Position numbers and translations under genes: made by a program. A model generated the notes under the pieces. That model ran no database searches and was not told where the DNA came from. It worked only from the letters and a program-made list of their open reading frames with translations. A stretch of DNA of 64,000 nt, taken from positions 109,676 to 173,675 of the forward strand of contig NZ_CACVBR010000004.1 of assembly GCF_902728265.1 (NCBI RefSeq). The letters run 5' to 3'. This DNA comes from Chryseobacterium potabilaquae (GTDB taxonomy: Bacteria > Bacteroidota > Bacteroidia > Flavobacteriales > Weeksellaceae). Shown piece by piece: positions 25,212 to 35,157 of the stretch (within the stretch, counting starts at the first letter, position 1; each line of letters starts with the position of its first letter).

Positions 25212-27422
25212 TTAAGATTGTAATCGTCTGACTCTTGAAACCCCATTAATATCTTTTAATTTTTTAAATGTTTGTTCAAGCTGGCTTTTATTTTTGACTT
25301 CTAAATTAATATTTCCAATGAAGAAACCATCATTGGATTCAATTGACATACTTTTCATATCCATTCCCATTGCTCCACTAATGACCGTGGTAATATCATT
25401 AAGCATTCCCATTCTGTCTAATCCCTCAATTTCAATTTTCACTCTATTTTTGAAACTTTCGGCATTTACCCATTTAGCAGGAATTACTCTATAGTCATAT
25501 TGGGCTCTCAGATTAATTGCGTTGGGGCAGTTATCACTATGCACCTTAATTCCTTCAGAGATGGTAATAAATCCGAATATTTTATCGCCAGGTATTACGG
25601 TACAACATTTGGCATAAGTATAATTGAGTTTTTCTTCGTCTTTTCCAAAGACGATCATGTCTAAATTTTGTTGTTTGGATTCTTCAAAATGTTGATTTTT
25701 TGCAGGAGATTTTCTGAATCGGGACAGTAAATTATTAAAAACATTTTTACTTTCGATATATTTTCTCAAGCTACTTGCATCCAGTTCATTACTTTGAAAC
25801 TTTAAGAATAATTCTTGGGAAGTTTTAAGATTAAAGAATTTTTGAAGTTTATTGATCTCCTCATCATTGAAGTTGATCTTGGCATGACGTAATTTTCTTT
25901 GTAGAATTTCTTTGCCTTCTTCAACCAGTTGATTTTTTTGTGAATTTAAATAACTTTTGATTTTAGACTTTGCTTTAGAGGTCACTACAAATTCTAACCA
26001 GTCAGATTTTGGTTTTTGATTTTGAGAGGAAAGAATATCTACCTGATCACCATTTTGAAGAGTGTAAGAGATTGGAACTAGTCTTCCATTGATCTTAGCG
26101 CCTAAACATTTCATTCCCAAATCAGAGTGAACTGCAAATGCAAAATCTAAAGCCGTAGCATTGGTCGGTAAAATTTTTATTTCTCCTTTTGGCGTAAATA
26201 CGAAAACTTCTTTAGAATATAAGTTAAGTTTTATGTTGTCTAATAGTTCAGAGGTAGAAAGATTTTGCTGTTGTTCCAAAACCTCACGGATCTCTGTTAC
26301 CCAGTTTTCGAAGTTTCTGTCCTCAGAGCTTTGTTTATATCCTTCTTTATATTTATAATGAGCAGCAACTCCTTTTTCTGCAATTTCGTCCATTCTTTCA
26401 GAACGAATCTGTACTTCAATCCATTTTTTATCCGGACCAAGAACTGTTAAATGCAAACTTTCATATCCTGTAGAACGAGGTTGTGTAATCCAATCACGCA
26501 TTCTTGATGGATTACTGTGATATACATCCGTTACAATTGAATAAATTTTCCAGGCAAGAAATTTCTCATTTTTAGCATCAGATTTATAAATAATTCGAAT
26601 AGCATAATTATCAAAAACTTCTTCAAAAGAAACGCCTTGTTTCAGCATTTTTCTATAAATCGAAGAAATGGCTTTAGCTCTTCCTTTGATAGTAAAGTTG
26701 AGGCCTTCTTCTTTGAGTCTTTCTGAAACTTCTGTTTTAAACTCTTCAATATATTTCTCACGGCTCTCTTTAGCCAGTTCTAGCTTTTCAGTAATCTCGT
26801 TATAGACTTCCGGATTATTATATTTTAAAGATAGATCTTCAAGCTCAGATTTAATATTATATAATCCCAGACGGTGGGCCATGGGAGAATATATGTATAC
26901 GGTTTCTGAAGCAATTTTTTTCTGTTTATCCGGAGCCATGCTTTCCAGCGTACGCATGTTATGCAATCGATCTGCAATTTTAATGAGAATGACTCTAAAA
27001 TCTTCTGAAAGCGTTAATAGTAATTTTCTGTAATTTTCTGACTGTACAGAAATATTTTGATGATTCATGATGGATATTTTCGTTAATCCATTCACGATAT
27101 TGGCTATTTTTTCTCCAAAAATTTTTTTAAGATCCTCATATGTATAATCTGAATCTTCAATAACATCATGTAAAAGGGCACATGCAATTGAATTCGCACC
27201 AAGGCCTATCTCTGTGGCGACAATTTTAGCGACAGCAATAGGGTGATATATATAAGGTTCACCTGTTTTTCTTCTTTGATCTTTATGAGCGTCTAAAGCT
27301 ATATCAAATGCCTTTCGAATGAGCTTATTATTATCCTCATCCAACGTTCTGTATGTGTTGGAAATCAAATCTTTATATCTGGATAAGATCTCTTTATTTT
27401 CTTGTTCTAAGTTGTAGCTCAC
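25212..27422 (-). CDS. Bifunctional (p)ppGpp synthetase/hydrolase RelA/SpoT
   Basis: Makes and degrades the stringent-response alarmone. Domains in order: HD hydrolase (HDVIEDSDYTYEDL, RLHNMRTL, around 60-180), synthetase (NYAIRII, RSTGYESLHLTV, EVQIRSERMDEIAEKG-type region around 260-370), TGS (VFVFTPKGEIKILP), a helical/zinc-finger region with KCCTVIPGDKIFGF, and a C-terminal ACT domain (VKIEIEGLDRMGMLNDI). Both catalytic centres look intact, so it is the single Rel type of Bacteroidota. The frame is open to 27476, but a GTG at 27422 (VSYNLEQENKEILSRYKDL) gives the natural start of 736 codons and avoids a non-homologous Phe-rich leader. Confidence 0.93.
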   Translation of the reverse strand: MSYNLEQENKEILSRYKDLISNTYRTLDEDNNKLIRKAFDIALDAHKDQRRKTGEPYIYHPIAVAKIVATEIGLGANSIACALLHDVIEDSDYTYEDLKKIFGEKIANIVNGLTKISIMNHQNISVQSENYRKLLLTLSEDFRVILIKIADRLHNMRTLESMAPDKQKKIASETVYIYSPMAHRLGLYNIKSELEDLSLKYNNPEVYNEITEKLELAKESREKYIEEFKTEVSERLKEEGLNFTIKGRAKAISSIYRKMLKQGVSFEEVFDNYAIRIIYKSDAKNEKFLAWKIYSIVTDVYHSNPSRMRDWITQPRSTGYESLHLTVLGPDKKWIEVQIRSERMDEIAEKGVAAHYKYKEGYKQSSEDRNFENWVTEIREVLEQQQNLSTSELLDNIKLNLYSKEVFVFTPKGEIKILPTNATALDFAFAVHSDLGMKCLGAKINGRLVPISYTLQNGDQVDILSSQNQKPKSDWLEFVVTSKAKSKIKSYLNSQKNQLVEEGKEILQRKLRHAKINFNDEEINKLQKFFNLKTSQELFLKFQSNELDASSLRKYIESKNVFNNLLSRFRKSPAKNQHFEESKQQNLDMIVFGKDEEKLNYTYAKCCTVIPGDKIFGFITISEGIKVHSDNCPNAINLRAQYDYRVIPAKWVNAESFKNRVKIEIEGLDRMGMLNDITTVISGAMGMDMKSMSIESNDGFFIGNINLEVKNKSQLEQTFKKLKDINGVSRVRRLQS

Positions 27423-27485
27423 TATTTTGAAATGACTATATTTAAACGAAAATACGAAAAAAAATGCACTTTTCAAATAATGAAA

Positions 27486-27509
27486 AATCCGTAGAAAACT
27501 CTACGGATT
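27486..27509 (-). terminator. Terminator between the 123-aa gene and relA/spoT
   Basis: AATCCGTAG and its complement form a 9-bp stem with a 6-nt loop. On the minus strand it is followed by TTTTCA, 21 nt after the stop of the small gene. Confidence 0.65.
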
Positions 27510-27530
27510 CGGTTATTAGCTTTTCTTTTC

Positions 27531-27896
27531 TTAAAATTTGACTTCAGAGTCCATTCCAGTATTGGATGTTTTGATTTTAACATCGGGGCTGTCATGAATT
27601 TCTGCTTTATTTCTTGCATTTATATAGCTTTTTAAATGAGCGTAATCTGCTTGATCTATACTCATATTTTCAAATATATAGGTTTTAAATACAGCATTTT
27701 GATTAAAGACATTTTTAGCTTTATCAATTTCACTGAGATCCTTTACAACAACACTTGCCATGTAAGAGGAATTATGAATCGGATCATTGAGGTAAACAAT
27801 GTAATCTGAATTTCCGAATCCTGAATTTTCAAGGTCCGCCTCAAGCTTTTTATAATCGCTGTGATGTTGAAATACTCCAGCTAAAATACTTGACAT
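27531..27896 (-). CDS. Small conserved-looking protein, function unknown
   Basis: About 121 aa. The start is chosen at MSSILAGVFQHH (27896); two further upstream codons are also open. The protein is soluble, with an alternating alpha/beta pattern: LAGVFQHHSDYKKLEADLENSGFG, then YIVYLND, then ASVVVKDLSEIDKAKNVF. This order recalls the small general-stress/YflT-type domains in which a GVF-start is followed by a helix and a beta strand, but the match is weak and I do not assign it. It is monocistronic, with its own terminator, upstream of relA/spoT. Confidence 0.55.
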   Translation of the reverse strand: MSSILAGVFQHHSDYKKLEADLENSGFGNSDYIVYLNDPIHNSSYMASVVVKDLSEIDKAKNVFNQNAVFKTYIFENMSIDQADYAHLKSYINARNKAEIHDSPDVKIKTSNTGMDSEVKF

Positions 27897-27908
27897 AAGC
27901 AATAGTTT

Positions 27909-27916
27909 TAAATTTG
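27909..27916 (+). promoter_or_regulatory. -7 box (TAAATTTG) on plus strand, no ORF downstream
   Basis: Exact TAnnTTTG match with TTG at 27890-27892 (16-bp spacing, slightly short). No plus-strand gene follows before the terminator at 28091-28126, so it may drive a non-coding transcript. Confidence 0.35.
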
Positions 27917-27921
27917 TACTT

Positions 27922-28126
27922 TAAAGATAATAATAATTTTTTAAAATAATTGAATTTTAATTAATAAAATTTTAAATTAATTATTTTATCTATAAGGTTT
28001 TCGAGAAAGTTTTGAAAATGTCTATTGAACAATCGTTTAGTTGATCCTAATAATCAAATAATTAATTGAGGTAGTATTCTTATATGAGTTGAGCCCATTA
28101 AAGGAAAAAAATGGGCTCATTTTTTT
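27922..28126 (+). ncRNA. Candidate small RNA, about 205 nt
   Basis: The interval is bounded by a TAnnTTTG box and a strong plus-strand terminator and contains no ORF longer than a few codons. Flanking genes are both on the minus strand, so the terminator has no coding owner. It could instead be an antisense or 3'-UTR-related structure. No known RNA family was recognised. Confidence 0.3.
28091..28126 (+). terminator. Orphan plus-strand terminator
   Basis: GAGCCCAT/ATGGGCTC stem (8 bp) with a 12-nt loop, followed on the plus strand by ATTTTTTTT. On the minus strand the following bases are AACTCAT, so it is not a good terminator for acs. Confidence 0.7.
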
Positions 28127-28145
28127 TAAGTTAAAGATATTCAGT

Positions 28146-30056
28146 CTAATCTATCCTTTCATTTTTAATTTCTTCTACAATTTCGGGGTTTAAAAGAGTA
28201 GTGATATCTCCAAAATTAGTAAAATCTCCTTCTGCAATTTTTCTTAAAATCCTTCGCATGATTTTCCCTGAACGAGTTTTAGGAAGCCCTGATACGAATT
28301 GAATTTTATCCAATTTGGCAATAGGACCAATTTGATCTGAAATCAATTGATTAATTTCTTTTGTGAGATTATCTTTTTGACGACCTTCTCCCGATTCTTT
28401 TAGAATTACAAAACCATATAAAGCATTTCCTTTAATATCATGAGGATAGCCTACAATAGCTGATTCTGCAACTGCGGGATGTTCATTAATACTGTCTTCA
28501 ATAGGTGCGGTTCCTAAATTATGTCCAGATACAATAATCACGTCATCGACACGGCCCGTAATTCTGTAGTATCCGACTTCATCTCTTAATGCACCATCTC
28601 CCGTAAAATATTTTCCGGGAAAAGCGGTGAAATAGGTTTCTTTATATCTTTGATGATCTCCCCATATTGTTCTTGCAATCCCTGGCCAAGGAAAGCGAAT
28701 GCATAAATTTCCGGTTACTTGATTTCCTGTAATTTCGTTACGTTTGTCATCCATCAAAACAGGCTGGATTCCGGGTAATGGGAGAGTGGCATAAGTGGGT
28801 TTGGTAGGAGTAACAAAAGGAAGTGGTGAAATCATAATTCCTCCTGTTTCGGTTTGCCACCATGTATCAACAACGGGACATTTTTTCTTTCCAACATGAT
28901 CATTGAACCAATGCCAAGCTTCATCATTGATAGGTTCTCCAACAGAGCCAATAACCTTTAATGTACTTAAGTCGTGTTTATCCACCCATTCTGTACTTTC
29001 TTTCGCAAGGGATCGAATAGCAGTCGGAGCGGTATAGAATTGAGTAATTTTATGTTTTTCAATAACTTCCCAAAAACGGTCAGGCTCAGGATAAGTGGGA
29101 ATTCCTTCGAAAATTACAGTGGTTGCTCCATTTAGCAGTGGCCCGTAAAGAATATAGGAGTGACCTGTAATCCATCCAATATCGGCTGTACACCAGTAGA
29201 TGTCATTTTCTTGGTAGTTAAACACATTTTTAAAGGTATAGGCTGTATATACCATATAACCAGCACAAGTATGAAGCATTCCCTTTGGTTTGCCTGTTGA
29301 TCCTGATGTGTACAAAATGAAAAGTGGATCTTCGGCATCCATGATTACAGTTACGAAATCAGGCGATGCTTTATCATATAAATCTGACATCCAGAAATCT
29401 CTTCCTTCTTTCATTGTAACATCATTGTTCGTTCTTTTTACAACCAGTACAGATTGTACTGTAGGTGTTTTTTCAACCGCTTCATCAACGATGCTTTTTA
29501 AATCTATCACTTTATTTCCTCTAAAGCTCCCATCTGATGTAATGACCATTTTTGCTCCACAATCATTGGCTCTTGAAGCAACTGCAGAAGATGAGAATCC
29601 TGCAAAAATTACAGAATGTACTGCACCTAATTTTGCGCATGCTAACATGGTGATGGCGAGTTCCGGAATCATGGGAAGATAGATACAAACTCGGTCTCCC
29701 TTCTCAATTCCCATTTCACGTAGAACATTGGCCGTTTTGTTCACACGGTTGTACAGTTCGTTGTAGGAAATATGTTGGGCTTTCTCTTTAGGATCATTGG
29801 GTTCCCAAATGATAGCTGTTTTGTCCCCTCTTACGGACAAGTGTCTATCTAAACAATTCTTGGTGATATTAAGTTTAGCATTTTTAAACCAGGTGATATT
29901 GGCTTCTGTCATATCATATTTGACAACCTTATTCCATCTTTGATACCATACAAAATTTTGATCAGCTATTTTGTCCCAAAATTTCTTAGGATTTTTAATA
30001 GACTTTTTATATTCCTCAAAATAATGTGGTAAATCTTCTATTAGGTAATTTCTCAT
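28146..30056 (-). CDS. acs: Acetyl-CoA synthetase
   Basis: AMP-forming ligase that turns acetate, ATP and CoA into acetyl-CoA. The 636-aa length is standard. Core motifs are YTSGSTGKPKG (about 263-273), the VDTWWQTETGG stretch with the Trp that limits the acyl pocket to acetate-size substrates, YFTGDGALRDEVGYY and the catalytic/acetylatable lysine in PKTRSGKIMRR near the C-terminus. It is followed upstream by a PrpE-like paralogue with a 62-bp gap on the same strand and lies in a block with a CbrA-like kinase and transporters, consistent with short-chain acid scavenging. Confidence 0.96.
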   Translation of the reverse strand: MRNYLIEDLPHYFEEYKKSIKNPKKFWDKIADQNFVWYQRWNKVVKYDMTEANITWFKNAKLNITKNCLDRHLSVRGDKTAIIWEPNDPKEKAQHISYNELYNRVNKTANVLREMGIEKGDRVCIYLPMIPELAITMLACAKLGAVHSVIFAGFSSSAVASRANDCGAKMVITSDGSFRGNKVIDLKSIVDEAVEKTPTVQSVLVVKRTNNDVTMKEGRDFWMSDLYDKASPDFVTVIMDAEDPLFILYTSGSTGKPKGMLHTCAGYMVYTAYTFKNVFNYQENDIYWCTADIGWITGHSYILYGPLLNGATTVIFEGIPTYPEPDRFWEVIEKHKITQFYTAPTAIRSLAKESTEWVDKHDLSTLKVIGSVGEPINDEAWHWFNDHVGKKKCPVVDTWWQTETGGIMISPLPFVTPTKPTYATLPLPGIQPVLMDDKRNEITGNQVTGNLCIRFPWPGIARTIWGDHQRYKETYFTAFPGKYFTGDGALRDEVGYYRITGRVDDVIIVSGHNLGTAPIEDSINEHPAVAESAIVGYPHDIKGNALYGFVILKESGEGRQKDNLTKEINQLISDQIGPIAKLDKIQFVSGLPKTRSGKIMRRILRKIAEGDFTNFGDITTLLNPEIVEEIKNERID

Positions 30057-30118
30057 ATCCCTCTCTTTTTTGAAATTTGAATTTTTATTGTTATTGAATC
30101 TATGCTTAATGTATACTT

Positions 30119-32005
30119 TTATGATCGGTATACTTTTATTTTTTCTTGAATTTCGGTAATAATTTTTTCATCATCAATAGTGGATGGGACTTGAAAGTCC
30201 TTTTCGTCCAATAATGTTCTGATGAGCTTTCTTAAAATCTTCCCTGAACGGGTTTTAGGTAATCTTTTGACGACCATCACATTTTTTAAACATGCGACTG
30301 CGCCAATTTTTTCGCGAACCATTTTTACAATATCTCTTTCTAAATTTTCTTCCGATATAGTAGAACCATTTTTTAAAACTACTGTAGCAAATGGGATTTG
30401 TCCTTTTAAATGATCATCAATTCCTACCACTGCACATTCTGCAACATCCGGATGTGATGATACAATTTCTTCCATTTCCGATGTCGAAAGACGATGTCCT
30501 GCTACATTGATCACGTCGTCCACTCTGCCTGTAATAAAGATGTAACCGTCTTCATCTTGAATGGCACCATCTCCAGAGAAATAATATCCATTATATTGTG
30601 ATAGATAGCTATTCTCAAAACGGTGATAGTCATTCCAGATTCCTAATAAAGCTCCTGGTGGAAGGGGTAGTTTAATCACCAGGAACCCCTCGTGATGTGG
30701 GTCAAGTTCTAATCCGTTTTCATCAAAAATTTTAATGTCATATCCTGGAATTGGTTTTCCTGCAGAAGCTCTTTTTATTTGATAATTATTGTCATAGGTC
30801 ATTAAACCTAGCATTGGCCATCCGGATTCTGTCTGCCACCAATGATCAATGGCAGGAACTCCGATATGTTTTGTAAACCAATCTAGTGTTGCGACGTCAC
30901 ATCTTTCTCCGGCTAAAAATTGTTTTTTAAAATTGGAAAGATCATATTTTTTCACCAATTCTCCATTGGGGTCTTCTTTTTTTATGGCCCGTATAGCTGT
31001 TGGAGCAGTAAACATGGCGGCAACTTTGTATTCTGAGATAATCCTCCAAAAGGTTCCTGCATCCGGTGTCATAACAGGTTTTCCTTCAAAAATAATGGTG
31101 GTGTTTCGATTTATTAAGGGACCGTATACTGAAAAGCTATGTCCAACTGCCCAACCAAAATCAGATGCTGCCCAATAGGTTTCTCCGGGATCTATTCCGT
31201 AGATGTATTTCATGGAGAATTGTAATGCTGTTGCATAGCCACCGGTATCGCGAGTAATGCCTTTTGGTTTTCCTGTAGTGCCTGATGTGTATAGAAGATA
31301 CAGAGGATGAGTGGACTTAACGGGGACACAATCAACAGGTTTTGATTTTTGAATTAATTCTTCGTAATCAATCAGTCCATCAAACATTTCCTGTTGATTA
31401 TCAATTAATTTTCTATTATAGACAATGATATTATCAACTTTATCTTGGGCTAATTCGATGGCTTTTTCTACCAGAGGTAAATAGGGTATTATTTTGGTTA
31501 TTTCTATACCGGCAGTGGCTGTGATTAAAGCTTTTGGTTTGCAATCATCAATTCTAACAACTAGTTCATGAGGAGCAAATCCCCCAAAAACTACATTGTG
31601 GATAACTCCAATTCTGGCACAAGCTAACATAGCAAAGAGGGTCTGTGGAATCATGGGCATGTAAATAACAGCTGTATCTCCTTTTTTTAATCCTAAAGAA
31701 GCTAATCCTCCCGCTAATTTTGAAATCTCTTCTTTTGCTTCATTAAAAGTAAATTTTTGTTTATAATTTGTTACTGGTGAATCGTAAATGATCGCAATCT
31801 GTTCTCCGAAGCCGTCTTCAATATGTTTATCAATGCACAGGTAACACATGTTGAGTTTTCCATCAGAAAACCATTGGGTGTAATTATTGTTATCTTTTGA
31901 AAGAATCCGGGTAGGAAATTCAAACCATTGTATACTCTGAGCTTGCTCTTTCCAGAAACTTTCCTTGTCTTCTATACTTTTTCTATATAAAGTATCTTCA
32001 TTCAT
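30119..32005 (-). CDS. Propionyl-CoA synthetase-like acyl-CoA synthetase (PrpE/ACSS3 type)
   Basis: A 628-aa AMP-forming acyl-CoA synthetase. It has LYTSGTTGKPKGI, IDHWWQTESGWP, YYFSGDGAIQDEDGY and the C-terminal PKTRSGKILRKL lysine motif. The N-terminus (SIEDKESFWKEQAQSIQWF) and the IDDCKPKALITATAGIE-like segment with KIIPYLPLV match PrpE/ACSS3 rather than Acs, so propionate or a similar short acid is the likely substrate; acetate use cannot be excluded. It pairs with acs and lies 77 bp downstream of the receiver-domain gene on the same strand. Confidence 0.85.
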   Translation of the reverse strand: MNEDTLYRKSIEDKESFWKEQAQSIQWFEFPTRILSKDNNNYTQWFSDGKLNMCYLCIDKHIEDGFGEQIAIIYDSPVTNYKQKFTFNEAKEEISKLAGGLASLGLKKGDTAVIYMPMIPQTLFAMLACARIGVIHNVVFGGFAPHELVVRIDDCKPKALITATAGIEITKIIPYLPLVEKAIELAQDKVDNIIVYNRKLIDNQQEMFDGLIDYEELIQKSKPVDCVPVKSTHPLYLLYTSGTTGKPKGITRDTGGYATALQFSMKYIYGIDPGETYWAASDFGWAVGHSFSVYGPLINRNTTIIFEGKPVMTPDAGTFWRIISEYKVAAMFTAPTAIRAIKKEDPNGELVKKYDLSNFKKQFLAGERCDVATLDWFTKHIGVPAIDHWWQTESGWPMLGLMTYDNNYQIKRASAGKPIPGYDIKIFDENGLELDPHHEGFLVIKLPLPPGALLGIWNDYHRFENSYLSQYNGYYFSGDGAIQDEDGYIFITGRVDDVINVAGHRLSTSEMEEIVSSHPDVAECAVVGIDDHLKGQIPFATVVLKNGSTISEENLERDIVKMVREKIGAVACLKNVMVVKRLPKTRSGKILRKLIRTLLDEKDFQVPSTIDDEKIITEIQEKIKVYRS

Positions 32006-32082
32006 ATTAATTATTTTTTTTGTGTCTTTTTTAGTTATTGTATTTATAGATATTTGTTTTTTAGATCTTTAATTTCCTAACT

Positions 32083-32445
32083 CTATATAAACATGTTTTC
32101 TATTTGTTGTATTAGTTTTTTTATCGAATAAGGTTTTGTTACGTAGGCATCGGCCCCCATTTCTAATCCTTTTTGAATGTCTTTTGGATTATTTTTGGCG
32201 CTCAGAAAAATGACTTTAGTATCTATTAATTTTTCATTTTTTTTAATGGCTTCCAACGTGCTATATCCATCAAGATTAGGCATCATGATGTCAAGAAGGA
32301 TCACATCTGGGACCATGGTTTTTAGAAAGTCTAAAACTTCTGTACCGTCTCTCGCAATGTATACTTCATAGCCATTTTTTCTAAAACTATATTCTAATGA
32401 CATCAATATCTTATGTTCGTCATCGGCAATAATTATCTTTTTCAT
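32083..32445 (-). CDS. Stand-alone response regulator receiver protein
   Basis: A 120-aa CheY-like receiver with no output domain. The acidic pocket is ADDE (Asp8/Asp9), the phosphoacceptor is Asp52 (ILLDIMMP), the switch Ser81 and Lys103 (VTKPYS) are present. It starts 9 nt after the stop of the SSS-histidine kinase gene, so it is almost certainly its phosphorylation partner. Signal output must therefore pass through protein contacts or a further phosphotransfer, unlike CbrB-type partners that carry a DNA-binding domain. Confidence 0.9.
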   Translation of the reverse strand: MKKIIIADDEHKILMSLEYSFRKNGYEVYIARDGTEVLDFLKTMVPDVILLDIMMPNLDGYSTLEAIKKNEKLIDTKVIFLSAKNNPKDIQKGLEMGADAYVTKPYSIKKLIQQIENMFI

Positions 32446-32454
32446 AAGGTGTTT

Positions 32455-35157
32455 TTATTGATATTCAAATTCATTTTTAATGTTGGACTTCTCTTTAGGA
32501 AGGCTGATGATAAAAGTAACTCCGAGGCCGTTGTTTTCAGCCTGAATAGTTCCTCCATGAGCCTGGATTATTTTTTTTGAAATTGCTAAACCTAGTCCAC
32601 TTCCTATGGGTTTTATAATATTTTGATTTTTAGATTGATAAAACTTATCAAATATCATTTCTAGATCTTCTTCCGGAATGTGTTTTCCGGTATTAAAAAT
32701 TTTAATGATTAAATACTCTTCTTTTTCAGCTAATTTAGTTTGAATGGTTCCTTGCTCATCTGTGAACTTTAAGGCATTTCCTAATATATTTTGAAATAGC
32801 TGAATCATTCTGGCTTCATCATATTCAAATAAAAAATGATTGAGAATATTAACTTCACTTAAATGAATGTTTTTTTGTTGTATCAGATGTAATAGTGGAT
32901 TTACTGCTTTTTTGTAGGTTTCAAGAATATTGTTTTGCTTAATGTGTAAGGCGATTTCACCATGTTGAAGCCTATCAAGGTAAAGGATATCATTAATAAT
33001 CTCACTCAGTCTGTCTGATTCAGTTATAATATTATTTAAAAATTCTTTTTTGATTTCTAAAGGAATGTCATCATCATCAGCTAATATTTCTCCTGCAGAA
33101 CGAATTGCTGTAATAGGAGTTCTCAACTCGTGAGCAACAGAATCCAGAAAATCATCTTTTTGCTGGTCTTTAATAATTAGATTCTCATTAGCCGTTCTCA
33201 AATCATCAGAGAGTTTTTGTAATTCTTCTGATTGTTCTGTTAGTTTTTTATTAAGGGTAATATTTTCTTTAGATTCTTCTAAAATATTCAATACTTCTTT
33301 TAAAGAAATTTTATCTTCTTTTGTAACGCCTTCTATTAAAATTTTAGCAGATGCTGTTCCAATTCTTCCTGCTAAAAGGTTTTCTGAAAACTTAATGAAC
33401 CTTGAATCGGCAGTTTCCATTTGAGAATCGATGTTATATTTTAAATTAAATATTCTTAAAGCTTGATCTGTTTTATTTTTGCCTAAAAATCTTTCTAAAA
33501 TATTTTGAATATCTGAAATATAAGCAGTTCCACGCCAAATAAATGCGTTTTCATGATTTTGAATATATCGATCAATATCCACATATAATTCAGCGAAGTT
33601 TCTTTCACGATAGTTACCTTTGATGCTTACTGATATAATAGAAAATAAGCCAGTATTCACTAAAATTGACCAAAAGAATATTTGTGGAATCCTTCCTAAA
33701 TAAGGGATGGTGAAAAAATCAAATAGATTATATAAGTCTCTTAATACACCTTTGAGTTCTTGATTGTAAGAGAAATAATATTGAGGAATAATCAATCCAA
33801 AATAACAAATTGCCAATCCTGAAAGAAGTCCTGCAATAGCACCTTTGTAGCTTCCTCTCCTCCAAAATAAAGCGCCAAAAAAAGCAGGAGCTAATTGAGC
33901 AATGACAACAAAGGAAATAAGACCGACAGAATCTAATGAAATTTTTAAAATGAAATATTTGTAAAAAACAAAAGCCATAATAATCAGCCCGAAAATACTG
34001 AATTTTCTAATATTCGTAATGCTTCTGGCGTTTTGAATGTCATTTTCAGATTTAAATTTTCCTAATAAACCATAAGGGATAATGAGGTTATTGGAAAGCA
34101 TAATGGATAAAGTGATGGCAGAAATGATAATCATTGAAATACAAGAACTTAAGCCTCCTAAGAAAACAAAAACAGTAATTAATGTATTATCAAAATGTTG
34201 CGGAATTAAAATGGAATAAAATTCGGGATTTACTTTCTGTCCATCAAAAATTAGTCTTCCTCCCCAAGCAATAGGGAAGATGAAGATCGTAAAAATCAGG
34301 AGATAAAGAGGAAAAAACCAAATAGCTGTTTTAATATGTTTTTCTTGTCTGTTTTCAACGATGGCTGTGTGAAATTGTCTGGGAAGAATGCAAATGGCAG
34401 TCGCAGAAATCATACATAAAATCATCCAATTAAGGGCTTCTTCTGTATTGTTGAATGTATTTTTTTCTTTAAAGTCTTCAAATCGACTGGCTTGTTGATA
34501 TATATCGGAAAAACCATCAAATACAAAATAAATAACAAAGAACCCTAAAATGATAATAAAGAAAAGTTTTAAAAAACTTTCTAGCGCAATTGCAGAAATA
34601 ATGCCTAAGCGCTTTTCGGATGCATCTACATACCTTGTTCCATAATATGATGAAAATAAAGCAATTAATACAACAACAAAAGTGGCATTATCAGTTAAGA
34701 TATTATTAGACATTGAGGTTTCTGTAACGAGATGAAATGTTTCAGAAATGGCCTTAATTTGTAAACCTATATAAGGTATAATGGCGAGCAGGCAGACAAT
34801 AGTAATGATGGCACTAAAACTTCTACTATTGCCATATCTCAAGGAAATAAAATCAGCAAGACTACTTATTTTATTGACTCTTGCAATTCTTACAATGCGA
34901 GTGTTGATATAGATCCAGGCAGGAATAATGATGATAGGACCTATATAGATGGTAAGGTAATTGAGGCCGCTTGTGGCCGCCACTCCTATACTGCCATAGT
35001 AGGTCCAAGCAGTACAATATACAGCTAAAGATAATGAATATATATAAGGGTTGTTGATCCAGATTTTACTTTTTTTCTTCTCGGCCAGATAGGCTACTAA
35101 GAACAAAAGAGCTAGATAAAATAATACCACAAAAAATAAGGCAACACTACTCATCAT
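32455..35157 (-). CDS. Hybrid Na+/solute symporter-sensor histidine kinase (CbrA-like, SSS-STAC-HisKA-HATPase)
   Basis: A 900-aa membrane kinase. Residues 1-510 form about 13 helices of the sodium:solute symporter family. Residues about 520-615 match the STAC linker (KFSENLLAGRIGTASAKIL). A coiled coil (625-665) leads to HisKA with His676 (DSVAHELRTPITAI), then HATPase with N box NILGNALKF and G box GSGLGLAISKKI. Such proteins are thought to sense a carboxylate or amino acid while binding or transporting it. It is followed by a lone receiver and two acyl-CoA synthetase genes. Its start overlaps the upstream small membrane gene by about 11 nt. Confidence 0.92.
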   Translation of the reverse strand: MMSSVALFFVVLFYLALLFLVAYLAEKKKSKIWINNPYIYSLSLAVYCTAWTYYGSIGVAATSGLNYLTIYIGPIIIIPAWIYINTRIVRIARVNKISSLADFISLRYGNSRSFSAIITIVCLLAIIPYIGLQIKAISETFHLVTETSMSNNILTDNATFVVVLIALFSSYYGTRYVDASEKRLGIISAIALESFLKLFFIIILGFFVIYFVFDGFSDIYQQASRFEDFKEKNTFNNTEEALNWMILCMISATAICILPRQFHTAIVENRQEKHIKTAIWFFPLYLLIFTIFIFPIAWGGRLIFDGQKVNPEFYSILIPQHFDNTLITVFVFLGGLSSCISMIIISAITLSIMLSNNLIIPYGLLGKFKSENDIQNARSITNIRKFSIFGLIIMAFVFYKYFILKISLDSVGLISFVVIAQLAPAFFGALFWRRGSYKGAIAGLLSGLAICYFGLIIPQYYFSYNQELKGVLRDLYNLFDFFTIPYLGRIPQIFFWSILVNTGLFSIISVSIKGNYRERNFAELYVDIDRYIQNHENAFIWRGTAYISDIQNILERFLGKNKTDQALRIFNLKYNIDSQMETADSRFIKFSENLLAGRIGTASAKILIEGVTKEDKISLKEVLNILEESKENITLNKKLTEQSEELQKLSDDLRTANENLIIKDQQKDDFLDSVAHELRTPITAIRSAGEILADDDDIPLEIKKEFLNNIITESDRLSEIINDILYLDRLQHGEIALHIKQNNILETYKKAVNPLLHLIQQKNIHLSEVNILNHFLFEYDEARMIQLFQNILGNALKFTDEQGTIQTKLAEKEEYLIIKIFNTGKHIPEEDLEMIFDKFYQSKNQNIIKPIGSGLGLAISKKIIQAHGGTIQAENNGLGVTFIISLPKEKSNIKNEFEYQ

